A program made the translations under genes and the position numbers. Source: CAYJBH01 sp964370765 (GTDB taxonomy: Bacteria; Bacillota; Clostridia; Oscillospirales; Ruminococcaceae). From it: DNA of 18,696 bases. The notes under the pieces were generated by a model. The model saw only the letters and a program-made list of their open reading frames with translations. It searched no databases and was not told the DNA's origin. Below are positions 7,227 to 14,983 of the stretch, piece after piece. Positions within the stretch are counted from its first letter, which is position 1. Each line of letters starts with the position of its first letter. The stretch covers positions 1 through 18,696 of the forward strand of contig CAYJKW010000042.1 in NCBI GenBank assembly GCA_964370765.1, read 5' to 3'.

Positions 7227-8557
7227 ACAGCGTCTCTCCTTATCTCTATATAGTCATCACTTACCGATGTTACAACACCGTCAATACTTGAATGTATTGT
7301 AGCTCCAAGGCTACCCTGTGGGATATCCCCTATCATCTCGGAGACTTTCACCTTCTGCCCTACAGTGACTATAGGTTTTGCCGGTGCACCTACATGCTGT
7401 CGTGTTGAGATTTTAACGGTTTGCGGCAAAATAGTATCATCCGCAATAGGAGCGGCTATATCATATTTTGTAAGGCCAAGTCTTGCAATTAAACGTTTGC
7501 TGGGAACTTTTCTATATTCGCGCATGTGGCGTGCAGAAAACTCCTTTTTATCGGTGGTGTAGCGTATGTTTTCCGCCCTCATAATTCCTTTGAAATAGCC
7601 ATTTGCCATACGTGGAAATAGATTTGCGGGACATGAAAACAGTTCACATAGATTGCAGTCACAACATAGCAATGCTGCTTTTTGAGATTCAACATCGTCC
7701 AGTTTATAGTTCATTGACAACATGGATTTATGTGGCTGTATACTATGTCCCAGCATATACCTTGGACATAGGTCGGTACACATGCGGCATTGTTCGCAGG
7801 TTGCCCTATTTACCCGTTGTGCCTGTTCAGCAACACTACTCTTTTTTATTATAAGTGGATGATCCTTTTTAAGGATTACAAATCCTTTGTTCTTTTTTGT
7901 GATACTGCCATTTATATCGGCAAGCATTGGCCCCATCATTGGGCCGCCGTCTATAATAGAATAATCGCTAAAATCAGTAATGCCACTAAGTGCCAACACA
8001 TCGTAAATCTTAACACCTATCGGAACCTTTACGGTAATATGGTTTGGAATATCACCGGCAAGGGTTATAAACTTTTCGGTTACATTTTTGCCCTGCATTG
8101 CATTAAAGATATTAAGTGCTGTCTCTGAATTTACAACAACACAGCCGACATGTAGCGGAAGTCCTGCCTCCGGTACCACCCGTCCGGTTAGCTCGTAAAC
8201 CAAGACCTGCTCATCGCCTGCAGGATAAACGTCCTCAAGCTCCCCTATCCTTACATAGTCGCCAAGTTTTAGGGCATCAATCCTTGATTGTAAAAGATCA
8301 ATAACCTGCCTATGTTTATATTTAACTCCAATAATGGCTTCTTTAGCCTTTACCTGTACACCTGCAGCTGCAAAACCCTGAATAATTTCATCAGGATACA
8401 TCGCCATAAGCTGTTGGTCAACACGTAGTAGTGGCTCACACTCGGCACCGTTAAGCAGAATAAACTCAGCCTCGGCAGTTAGCTTAGCATGAGTAGGAAA
8501 TCCTGCGCCACCTGCACCAACTATACCACTATTTTTTACCTTATCGGTTAAATTCAT
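7223..8557 (-). CDS. pduS: PduS-like (RnfC-related) flavin/Fe-S electron carrier
   Basis: 444 residues from ATG 8557; a longer frame to 8599 exists, but AGAGG lies 8 nt before 8557 and GIVGAGGAGFPTHAKL follows closely, as in PduS. That glycine-rich segment, with LLNGAECEPLL, is the FMN/NADH-binding region shared with RnfC and Nqo1-type proteins. Two ferredoxin-like motifs follow: CEQCRMCTDLC (Cys254, 257, 260, 264) and CCDCNLCELFSC (Cys298, 301, 304, 309). A C-terminal barrel-sandwich-like segment is also visible (VTVGQKVKVSEMIGDIP). PduS reduces cobalamin in propanediol compartments. The Cut pathway has no B12 enzyme, so here it more likely exchanges electrons between NADH and the Fe-S shell protein PduT, perhaps for CutD activation or redox balance (inference). 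Confidence 0.94.
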   Translation of the reverse strand: MNLTDKVKNSGIVGAGGAGFPTHAKLTAEAEFILLNGAECEPLLRVDQQLMAMYPDEIIQGFAAAGVQVKAKEAIIGVKYKHRQVIDLLQSRIDALKLGDYVRIGELEDVYPAGDEQVLVYELTGRVVPEAGLPLHVGCVVVNSETALNIFNAMQGKNVTEKFITLAGDIPNHITVKVPIGVKIYDVLALSGITDFSDYSIIDGGPMMGPMLADINGSITKKNKGFVILKKDHPLIIKKSSVAEQAQRVNRATCEQCRMCTDLCPRYMLGHSIQPHKSMLSMNYKLDDVESQKAALLCCDCNLCELFSCPANLFPRMANGYFKGIMRAENIRYTTDKKEFSARHMREYRKVPSKRLIARLGLTKYDIAAPIADDTILPQTVKISTRQHVGAPAKPIVTVGQKVKVSEMIGDIPQGSLGATIHSSIDGVVTSVSDDYIEIRRDAV

Positions 8558-8573
8558 TACAAAAACCTCTTTA

Positions 8574-8840
8574 TTATTCAAAATCACAATCTTGATCAAT
8601 AATACCTACAACTACCGCATCTACCGGTATGTTGTCGTCTCCAAGCATTCTTCTTGCAGATGAACCTGTTGTAATAATTACCCTGTCCCCTATACCTGCG
8701 CTTATAGTATCTACCACAATTATGCGCTGACCTACATTAGTTCCACCGCCAATAATCTCTGCCTGCATTAACTTTAGCCCATGTAGGGAGTCTGCCTTTC
8801 TTGTTGACCAGATATTGTCAACCAACTTAGCCGTTAACAT
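8574..8840 (-). CDS. eutN: BMC-P pentameric vertex protein (EutN/CcmL family)
   Basis: 88 residues, the usual size of this family, which forms the pentamers closing the twelve vertices of the shell. Diagnostic features are the N-terminal MLTAKLVDNIWSTRK strand, KLMQAEII, the VDTISAGIGDRVIITTGSSARR segment (GAG.G and GSSAR motifs) and PVDAVVVGIID near the end. Start ATG 8840 follows a strong GAGAGGAAGG and overlaps the end of the preceding shell gene by 14 bp. It is the only BMC-P in the locus, so a closed icosahedral shell would depend on it. Confidence 0.96.
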   Translation of the reverse strand: MLTAKLVDNIWSTRKADSLHGLKLMQAEIIGGGTNVGQRIIVVDTISAGIGDRVIITTGSSARRMLGDDNIPVDAVVVGIIDQDCDFE

Positions 8841-9138
8841 TGTATCTACCTTCCTCTCCCTGATTTTTAATCTCCTTTAATGCAGCTTCTACCGAAGCGG
8901 TATCACCAAATATTGCGAGCAATATCATGTTTTGTGGACAGCTACCTCTTATGTCAAACACCGTGACGCCTACAGCCTTTTCGGCTATGTCTGCCGCAAC
9001 AACCATCTCTATCATTCTGCCCTGCACAAGCCCTACAGTATCAAACTCATTCGGATGTTCATCCGGCTTTGCTCCTGTGCGTCTCATTAGTATATCAATA
9101 GTGCCTTTGGACGGTGACTTAATTATTTTTACATCCAT
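8827..9138 (-). CDS. Divergent BMC-H shell protein with pore-loop cysteine (GrpU-like)
   Basis: 103 residues from ATG 9138, chosen over ATG 9159 because GAGGA of the eutJ stop region lies 8 nt upstream. The first ~33 residues (SPSKGTIDILMRRTG) are an unusual N-terminal extension. The BMC domain follows (VGLVQGRMIEMVVAADIAEK, IFGDTASVEAALKEI). Aligned by hand with canonical BMC-H proteins, the segment RGSCPQNM (Cys67) falls exactly on the pore loop (KxGSG position), putting six cysteines around the central pore of a hexamer. GrpU shell proteins of glycyl-radical compartments bind an Fe-S cluster in the pore, and this protein may do so too; that is an inference from the cysteine position. Confidence 0.88.
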   Translation of the reverse strand: MDVKIIKSPSKGTIDILMRRTGAKPDEHPNEFDTVGLVQGRMIEMVVAADIAEKAVGVTVFDIRGSCPQNMILLAIFGDTASVEAALKEIKNQGEEGRYNVNG

Positions 9139-9142
9139 ACTA

Positions 9143-9991
9143 TCAGTCCTCTGAATCATTCTGTGAACAACAAAGTGCTATCCCGAGTGGCGTTACAAAC
9201 ATAGGGTTTTGTGGTTTGTGGGTATAAATACCGGTCTGCCTTTCGATTACATTTTCTATTGCGTTAAAACAGGCAGTACCCCCAACAAGCGAGATATCCT
9301 CAACCTTAAAGTTAGTGATATGGCTTGATATTATCGTCGAAACCTTCTCAATAACCGGAGAAACAGTAGGAAGAAGCTCTTTATGATTTTTTTCTTCTCT
9401 TTTAAAAAGCTCTGCTTCTTCATAGGATTTGCCGTATGCACCTGCGATAACCAATGAAAAATGTGTACCGCCGGTTGGCTCGTCTGCTACATAAACTACC
9501 TTTCCATCTTCAAATATAGATATACCGGTTGTTCCGCCGCCAATATCTACAACAGCACCGTTTTTCATCTGCAATACAGCATTTGCTGCCGTTGATTCAT
9601 CCAATAGCTTTGTAAGTGTAAAACCCGCACTCTGCACAACATTCTTTACTGCACCGCCGTCTACTGCATCTGTTCCGGGTGGTATTGCCGCTGCTGCGAA
9701 TTCAAGGGTGACGCCAAGTTTGTTTTCAATATCTTCTTTTAGCTCTCGCACTATATCAACAGCACCGATATAATCAACAACCATGCCATCCCTTACAACA
9801 TCGGCATATCGGTAGGCACCTGCTACCGGCTGTTTATCTTTGTTTAATACTGCAATCACTACACATGCTGTACCAAGGTCAACCCCTGTATAGTATACAT
9901 CTGACTTTGTTTTTTTGGGCTTTTTTATCACCGATTCAAAATCCGAAATCAATTTATCACAGTATTCAAAATTTAATTGCTCTTTCTGCAT
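9143..9991 (-). CDS. eutJ: EutJ-like Hsp70-fold ATPase/chaperone
   Basis: 282 residues from ATG 9991, which has AGGAGG 4 nt upstream; an ATG at 10015 has no comparable site. It shows the actin/Hsp70 ATPase signatures: phosphate-1 YTGVDLGTA (37-42), phosphate-2 VVDIGGGTTG (149-154), EPTGG (about 171-175) and the adenosine motif ISLVGGTA (235-240). It lacks the Hsp70 substrate-binding domain, as EutJ does. EutJ is usually described as a chaperone or reactivation-type protein of microcompartments, but its molecular role is not settled. The start overlaps the 3' end of the EutT-like gene by 19 bp, which implies coupled translation. Confidence 0.93.
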   Translation of the reverse strand: MQKEQLNFEYCDKLISDFESVIKKPKKTKSDVYYTGVDLGTACVVIAVLNKDKQPVAGAYRYADVVRDGMVVDYIGAVDIVRELKEDIENKLGVTLEFAAAAIPPGTDAVDGGAVKNVVQSAGFTLTKLLDESTAANAVLQMKNGAVVDIGGGTTGISIFEDGKVVYVADEPTGGTHFSLVIAGAYGKSYEEAELFKREEKNHKELLPTVSPVIEKVSTIISSHITNFKVEDISLVGGTACFNAIENVIERQTGIYTHKPQNPMFVTPLGIALCCSQNDSED

Positions 9992-10515
9992 CTGTCCTCC
10001 TCGAGAATTCGGCACATCTCCTGCGAAAGTAGGCCGGAGCAGATATTAAGTTTATTAAACACTCGTCTTCTTAAAACCTCATCATCGATTAGTTTATCAA
10101 CCTCTGAGGAAAGCTGCACTGTGTCTGTATACAGCCTTGCCAAAAGTGGGATAAGCTCTTTTTTACTGACCTGCGTTGCCTTATCTGTAAATGATACCCC
10201 TGTTAGTTCCGCTATTCTTGCGTATGTTTTGGACACCTCGCAGTATACATTGCCAGGTTTACCGTCATCAAAAGCTAAAAGAAAAGATATATCAAATGCA
10301 GCAAGGTGTTTTTTAAAAGAGTAATCCGTTGTAATGCCGCCCCCTACTAAACTACCGGAAATATAAGGGTCGTTCTTATTATACATGTTAAAGCCCATGT
10401 CAATAAGATATTGCCGAGCTCCGGGTGTAAGACGTTCGCCTTCTCCCGGTGTGTAGTTGGTAAAGGGGGTTTGCTTATAAAACTCCCTTAAATTTGCTTC
10501 GGTAATAAATTTCAT
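9973..10515 (-). CDS. EutT-like protein without visible adenosyltransferase metal motif
   Basis: 180 residues. The N-terminus (FITEANLREFY, then ERLTPGARQYLIDMGFNMY) matches the leader shared by EutT cobalamin adenosyltransferases and EutQ. The remainder is helical (AELTGVSF, KKELIPLLARLYTDTVQLSSEVDKLI) and resembles the adenosyltransferase-like fold only loosely. The HxnCCxxC zinc/iron motif known from Salmonella EutT is absent; the few cysteines are scattered (VYCEV, NICSG, EMCRI). The locus has no B12-dependent enzyme, so cobalamin adenosylation is unlikely to be its job. A structural or assembly role is possible. Start ATG 10515 has only a weak AGGG. It sits 10 bp after the EutP-like gene and overlaps eutJ. 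Confidence 0.75.
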   Translation of the reverse strand: MKFITEANLREFYKQTPFTNYTPGEGERLTPGARQYLIDMGFNMYNKNDPYISGSLVGGGITTDYSFKKHLAAFDISFLLAFDDGKPGNVYCEVSKTYARIAELTGVSFTDKATQVSKKELIPLLARLYTDTVQLSSEVDKLIDDEVLRRRVFNKLNICSGLLSQEMCRILEEDRCRKSN

Positions 10516-10525
10516 CTGTTAAGCC

Positions 10526-10975
10526 CTATATGATTCCTAATGTTTTTAAGTGTTGTTTTAGTTCATCTATTCCAAGTTTGTTTTTAGCATTTATATTAAA
10601 AAATGGTGGTTGTAAATCGCATGATTTAAGCTGCTCTTCGCATTTTTTTCTATTTTGTATATCCCTATCTGCATAAGTGATAACACCAAGTTTATTATCA
10701 CACATAAGTGCATTTACAAAGCCGTGGGAATATACAATCTTTGGGTCACTTTGGTTAACCAGTACTAGCACACATGATGCATCCTGTGAAATGGTAACGA
10801 CATGTTTGTTATAGTACCTATTCTCCAGATATGCCGCCGGAACATCTATCGTTTTATCGGTAAATATAATGTCTTGTCGCCTTTTGGGAGGTTCGTCAAT
10901 ACCGTTTATAAGGTTTACAAGGCTTGTCTTACCGCATCTTTCGGCGCCAATCACCATAATACGACGTTTTCTCAT
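10526..10975 (-). CDS. eutP: EutP/PduV-like small P-loop GTPase
   Basis: 149 residues with a Walker A motif GAERCGKT (10-17), followed by SLVNLING and the hydrophobic strand CVLVLVNQSDP. The base-specificity motif is degenerate: ITYADRD stands where (N/T)KxD is expected. EutP has been reported to have acetate kinase activity in Salmonella together with EutQ, and PduV was linked to microcompartment movement. Either role would fit here, and the missing acetate kinase gene makes the first attractive. The start overlaps the EutS-like stop by 4 bp (ATGA) and has no Shine-Dalgarno of its own, so it depends on translational coupling. Confidence 0.92.
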   Translation of the reverse strand: MRKRRIMVIGAERCGKTSLVNLINGIDEPPKRRQDIIFTDKTIDVPAAYLENRYYNKHVVTISQDASCVLVLVNQSDPKIVYSHGFVNALMCDNKLGVITYADRDIQNRKKCEEQLKSCDLQPPFFNINAKNKLGIDELKQHLKTLGII

Positions 10976-11325
10976 GTTTTGGTAACATTTACAGTTGTAA
11001 AACCTAGCACACTTTTGAATGTGTCTATTACAGCCTGTAGTGATGTTTCAACACTTTGTACATCGCCGGAGATAACTACCGAACCTGTAAACCTATCTAA
11101 AAAACCAATCTCCACATTTGCAGTTTTTGTAGCAATATCGGCAGCTATAATTGCGGTCTCTGTTGGCGTTAAGGTTAGTATACCAATAGCTCCACTCTCA
11201 TCAAGTCCTAATCTATCATAGATGTCACCGGTGGGGGCAGCAATAACATGAGCGATTGTGACCTGCTTTCCCGGAACAGATTCCTGTATAACCCTATCTA
11301 AGTCCTTTGAACAGATATTGTCCAT
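10972..11325 (-). CDS. eutS: EutS/PduU-like circularly permuted BMC-H shell protein
   Basis: 117 residues. The order IQESVPGKQVTIAHVIAAP, DRLGLDESGAIGILTLTPTETAIIAADIATKTANVEIGFLDRFTGSVVISGDVQSVE is that of EutS and PduU, where the BMC fold is circularly permuted and the first strands form a small beta barrel capping the hexamer pore. In PduU/EutS this surface is proposed to dock other proteins; PduV (the EutP relative) is a suggested partner of PduU, and an EutP-like gene follows directly here. Start ATG 11325 has a perfect AGGAGGTGA 4-6 nt upstream, the strongest in the operon, so it is probably well translated. It lies 25 bp after cutD. Confidence 0.96.
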   Translation of the reverse strand: MDNICSKDLDRVIQESVPGKQVTIAHVIAAPTGDIYDRLGLDESGAIGILTLTPTETAIIAADIATKTANVEIGFLDRFTGSVVISGDVQSVETSLQAVIDTFKSVLGFTTVNVTKT

Positions 11326-11350
11326 ATTATCACCTCCTTATCGTTAAACA

Positions 11351-12280
11351 TTAATGGCGAATTACCATTACAGGTATATCGTATGATTTTACCCAACCCT
11401 CTATCCTGTCAAGATCACTGTTTGATAGGCTGGGATCACCTACAACTGTATACTCCTTATCAAGTTGTGAATATTTGTTTATACCAAGCTTATGATACGG
11501 TAGTAGATGTATTCCTTCAAAGTTCTTGCTGTTCTTGTAGGGCATTAAAAACTCGATTGCGCCCTTAATCTCCTCTTCACTGTCGTTAATTCCTTTTAAC
11601 AGTGGCATTCGTATAAGAACCTTGTATCTTCTTTGCAGTAGCTCCTGTAGATTTTCAAGAATAACTTCGTTTCTGACTCCGGTTAGCTTTTGATGTTTTT
11701 CCGGTAAAATATTTTTAAGGTCAAACAAAAACAGGTCTACAAACTCAGCAATCTTTAAGATCGTTTCTTTTTTTACATATCCACATGTCTCGATAGCGGT
11801 GTGGATAGAATTTTGTTTACATGCCATTAGTAAGCTAAGTGCCGCCTCAGGCTGCATTAAAACTTCGCCGCCACCAAGAGTAACTCCACCACCTGATTGC
11901 TCATAGAACGGTCTATCCTCCTCGATATAGCTCATTAGGTCCGATATTCCGGCCTTTTCTCCGGCCATTGAAAGTGCCGAGTAATTGCAGGCTTCTACAC
12001 AGGCGTTACAGGCAATGCAGTTAATGCTTCGATCAAGATAATGAACACCGGATGCATCAAGATTATGTATATTTTGCGGGCATACTTTAACGCAGGCACC
12101 GCATCCTACACAGTTATTTGCCTTATACATTATTTCAATTGCCTTATTAAGACCCTCGGGGTTTGCACACCAGATACAGCGCAAGGGACAACCCTTGAAA
12201 AAAATCATCGTCCTAACACCCGGGCCGTCATACATATTGTATTTTTGTTTATTAAATATGATGGCTTTTCTTTCAATCAC
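11351..12280 (-). CDS. cutD: Choline TMA-lyase activating enzyme (radical SAM glycyl-radical activase)
   Basis: Uses SAM and a reduced [4Fe-4S] cluster to abstract hydrogen from the C-terminal glycine of CutC and create the glycyl radical. The 309-residue protein has the activase signature YDGPGVRTMIFFKGCPLRC with CxxxCxxC cysteines 31, 35 and 38. A two-cluster ferredoxin insert follows: CVGCGACVKVC (57, 60, 63, 67) and CIACNACVEAC (88, 91, 94, 98), as in CutD, HpdA and GD-type activases. GGGEVL motifs of the SAM site follow. The start is GTG 12280: AAGGAG lies 10 nt upstream, and residues 1-14 (IERKAIIFNKQKYN) fit the family N-terminus. It directly follows cutC (29 bp), confirming the pair. 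It needs an external electron donor; no ferredoxin or flavodoxin gene is in the window. Confidence 0.97.
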   Translation of the reverse strand: MIERKAIIFNKQKYNMYDGPGVRTMIFFKGCPLRCIWCANPEGLNKAIEIMYKANNCVGCGACVKVCPQNIHNLDASGVHYLDRSINCIACNACVEACNYSALSMAGEKAGISDLMSYIEEDRPFYEQSGGGVTLGGGEVLMQPEAALSLLMACKQNSIHTAIETCGYVKKETILKIAEFVDLFLFDLKNILPEKHQKLTGVRNEVILENLQELLQRRYKVLIRMPLLKGINDSEEEIKGAIEFLMPYKNSKNFEGIHLLPYHKLGINKYSQLDKEYTVVGDPSLSNSDLDRIEGWVKSYDIPVMVIRH

Positions 12281-12290
12281 ACCCGTGGTA

Positions 12291-12296
12291 CTCCTT
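12291..12296 (-). promoter_or_regulatory. Ribosome binding site for the GTG start of cutD
   Basis: AAGGAG on the minus strand, 10 nt before GTG 12280. The spacing is slightly long, and no in-frame ATG precedes the conserved YDGPGVRT motif with its own SD. Confidence 0.65.
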
Positions 12297-12309
12297 ATTA
12301 ATGATTTCG

Positions 12310-14931
12310 TTATAGTTCGTCAAATGTTGTTCTGTGAATAATCTCATCTTGAACATCCTTGCAAAGTTCGGTGAAGAATGCAGAATACCCTGCTACACGA
12401 ACCACCAAATCCTTATATTTATCAGGATGTTTTTGTGCATCAATCAATGTATCATTATCAAGATAGTTAAACTGCATCTCACCACCACCTAGGTGGTTTG
12501 CTGTGCGAAGTAGGGTGATAATTGCATCTTCGCCTTCCTGTGTATCAAGCAGGCCTGCTGTCAGTTTATAGTTTTGTACAAGGCCAAGATTCATATTATC
12601 GACAGCAAGTTTACAGGCCGATTTAACAACAGATGTCGGTCCTTTGTAATCTGCGCCCTGTGTCGGGCTTACACCATCTGATAGTGGCATCCATGCATTA
12701 CGGCCGTTGGCACTTGCCGCGGTCATCTGTCCGAAAGGAGTGTTGTTAGATATTGAAAGTGTACCATGGCAAAGTCTTGAGTAAAGTGTCTTATGTTTCA
12801 TATGCTCTTCTTCGGTGAAGTTTATAAGCTCTGCTGCTATGTTATCAACACAGTCCTCGTCATTCCCGAATTTTGGTGCATCAAGGCAATCTTTTTGAAT
12901 CTGCTCAAAGCCGACAAAATCTGCCTTTAACGCCTCGTTTAGCTGCCTTAATGTATATTTTTTATCTTCAAAAACAAGTTTTCTTATTGCAGCCATCGAG
13001 TCGGCGTAGGTTGCAAGACCTGACCATACTACACCTGGACCAAAGTTGTACATTGCACCGCCGTCCATAACGTTTTTGCCGCTCTCCATACAGCCTTCAT
13101 ACATTAATGACATAAGTGGCTTTGGACCATTGTATCTATGTACACGCTGAGAGATAACGGTAGCAACATTTGTCCACTTTGTAACATACTTGATCTGATC
13201 TTTTACAGCAGCCTCAAATTGTTCGTAGGTTTTGTAATCCTCAAGTTCACCAAGGTTAGGTGCTACCTGTTTGCCATACCATAGATCAACACCGTTATTT
13301 AGTACAAGCTCTATACAGATGGGCCACTGTGTATAGGCTGTCGATGTCCACTGATAAAGCCTACCTGATTTTTGTGGCTCAACACACCCCATTAGGCAGT
13401 AATCTCTTGCATCTTGTACCGTAACGCCTTTTGCAAGCATCATCTTAATATGTCCATCATCAAAGTGACAGGCGGGGAATCCCATACCGGCACGAATAAC
13501 ATCCACGATTTTTTTCATGTATCTATGGGGTGATCCTGTGTGTATTCGGCAGGCAAGCGAGGGTTGGTAAATTTTTACATGACGAACAGCATCCATTAAA
13601 AGATAGGTAAGTTCGTTTGTTGCATCACGGCCGTCTCTTGTGACACCACCGATACACATATTAACAAAGGGTTGATATCCGGCAAAAAACATCGACTGCC
13701 CTTCAGCGGTAACCCACATCATCTCGGACATCTTAATTAGCATACACCCTGCTATTTCAAATGCCTCATAGTTGGTAAGCCTACCGGATTCAAGATCAGA
13801 CTTGTAGAATGGGTACATATACTGGTCAACACGACCTATCGACATACCGGTCTGGTTTTCCTCTATAGGAAGTAGTGACTGGATTGTAAATACAGCCTGA
13901 ACAGCCTCATGGAATGTCTCCGGTTTGTTTGCCGGAACTCTTGCATTAACCTGTGCTATCTTTAATAGCTCAGACTTTCTCTTTGCATCCGGTTCTTTAG
14001 CTGCAAGCTCGGTAGCATAGTCTGATATACGCTGGGCATAGTTGATAATACCGGTCGAGGTCTCGATGGCCGCCTTATAGAAGTGTATCCTGTCCATATC
14101 TTCAGGATTATCATAATCCAACTTTGCAAGGTGATCCATCGCCTCCTGGCGGATATCTATAAAACCCTTATGCATAGTTATCACATCATAACCGGGGTTT
14201 GAATCACCACCACCACTAATGGCATGGTATGAACAATCGGATACAAACGATTCGCCTGATAGTTCCCATACACCGGCCTCACGGTAAAGGCTTTCGCAGT
14301 GCTCGTCATTGGACTTTCCTTCCCAAAATGGGAATAGAACATCCTTCATATACTGTTTATCTTCGGGTGAAATGTAGAAAGGATCCTGTGGGCGGCTGCC
14401 GATAGTTTCTAGCTCATCTCTCATCCATCTCCATGCAAGGTCAGGGGCAAACGCGCCGGAACGAGGTGCGCCACAGGGTGCTCCTACAATCAACTCGTTA
14501 TCTTGAATTACTAAAGGTGCAGTTTCGCAGGCTTTACGAAAAGCCATGGCACGAAGTAACAACATCGGCATACCGGGGTTGGCCTTGTATACCTCGGTAA
14601 AAACCTTAGCCCTGTGGGTTGTAATAGACGGTATCTGCTTTAAGAAGTTTTCTTTAAGCTTTACCAGTCTATCTGTCGGGCCAAGTGGAATACCCTCCTC
14701 GTCTACTGCGGCTGTTGGAGCTGCAATAGTTGAGTAATATGTGTATTTGTCGTTTTTCGAGCTGTTACCAGTATTGCTTGCAGGCACATTAACCCCTACG
14801 TTGTTTTGGGTAGGAATGCTATCTATCTCGGTAGAAATAGATGCAAACATCTTCATTAACGCTGCACGATCAGTATCAGACATATTTTTTGTGGCTGCAG
14901 ATAGTCTGTTAGAAAACTCTCGAATATCCAA
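12310..14931 (-). CDS. cutC: Choline trimethylamine-lyase (glycyl radical enzyme)
   Basis: Cleaves choline into trimethylamine and acetaldehyde by radical chemistry. The 873-residue protein carries the radical glycine in RVAGYSAFF (Gly848) and the thiyl cysteine and glutamate in MGCVEPQKSG (Cys516, Glu518). Residues that I recall as choline-binding in Desulfovibrio alaskensis CutC (Tyr208, Asp216, Phe395, Cys489, Glu491, Thr502, Gly821) are all found with one constant offset of +27: Tyr235, Asp243, Phe422, Cys516, Glu518, Thr529, Gly848. This separates it from glycerol/propanediol dehydratases and pyruvate formate-lyase. Residues 1-33 form likely amphipathic helices (REFSNRLSAATKNM, RAALMKMFASIS), followed by a Ser/Asn/Thr linker, which is a probable N-terminal encapsulation peptide. 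The start is TTG 14931 with AAGAGG 8 nt upstream. Confidence 0.98.
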   Translation of the reverse strand: MDIREFSNRLSAATKNMSDTDRAALMKMFASISTEIDSIPTQNNVGVNVPASNTGNSSKNDKYTYYSTIAAPTAAVDEEGIPLGPTDRLVKLKENFLKQIPSITTHRAKVFTEVYKANPGMPMLLLRAMAFRKACETAPLVIQDNELIVGAPCGAPRSGAFAPDLAWRWMRDELETIGSRPQDPFYISPEDKQYMKDVLFPFWEGKSNDEHCESLYREAGVWELSGESFVSDCSYHAISGGGDSNPGYDVITMHKGFIDIRQEAMDHLAKLDYDNPEDMDRIHFYKAAIETSTGIINYAQRISDYATELAAKEPDAKRKSELLKIAQVNARVPANKPETFHEAVQAVFTIQSLLPIEENQTGMSIGRVDQYMYPFYKSDLESGRLTNYEAFEIAGCMLIKMSEMMWVTAEGQSMFFAGYQPFVNMCIGGVTRDGRDATNELTYLLMDAVRHVKIYQPSLACRIHTGSPHRYMKKIVDVIRAGMGFPACHFDDGHIKMMLAKGVTVQDARDYCLMGCVEPQKSGRLYQWTSTAYTQWPICIELVLNNGVDLWYGKQVAPNLGELEDYKTYEQFEAAVKDQIKYVTKWTNVATVISQRVHRYNGPKPLMSLMYEGCMESGKNVMDGGAMYNFGPGVVWSGLATYADSMAAIRKLVFEDKKYTLRQLNEALKADFVGFEQIQKDCLDAPKFGNDEDCVDNIAAELINFTEEEHMKHKTLYSRLCHGTLSISNNTPFGQMTAASANGRNAWMPLSDGVSPTQGADYKGPTSVVKSACKLAVDNMNLGLVQNYKLTAGLLDTQEGEDAIITLLRTANHLGGGEMQFNYLDNDTLIDAQKHPDKYKDLVVRVAGYSAFFTELCKDVQDEIIHRTTFDEL

Positions 14932-14939
14932 TGTCGTTA

Positions 14940-14945
14940 CCTCTT
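14940..14945 (-). promoter_or_regulatory. Ribosome binding site fixing the TTG start of cutC
   Basis: AAGAGG on the minus strand, 8 nt before TTG 14931. The next in-frame Met (residue 17) has no SD and would remove half of the N-terminal helix, so the TTG start is preferred. Confidence 0.7.
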
Positions 14946-14983
14946 TTCTTTATAATTCATCTTGGTTTTATAGTTTTGTATGT

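Noticed and set aside
6678..10515. Cobalamin-dependent ethanolamine or propanediol pathway, suggested by Eut/Pdu homologues
   Set aside because: No ethanolamine ammonia-lyase or diol dehydratase subunits are encoded; the lyase is a glycyl radical enzyme with its activase.
12310..14931. Glycyl radical enzyme as a propanediol/glycerol dehydratase (GRM3-type) or pyruvate formate-lyase
   Set aside because: The Tyr235/Asp243 and GCVEPQKSGRLYQWT pattern matches CutC, and no propanediol-specific genes such as fuculose aldolase are present.
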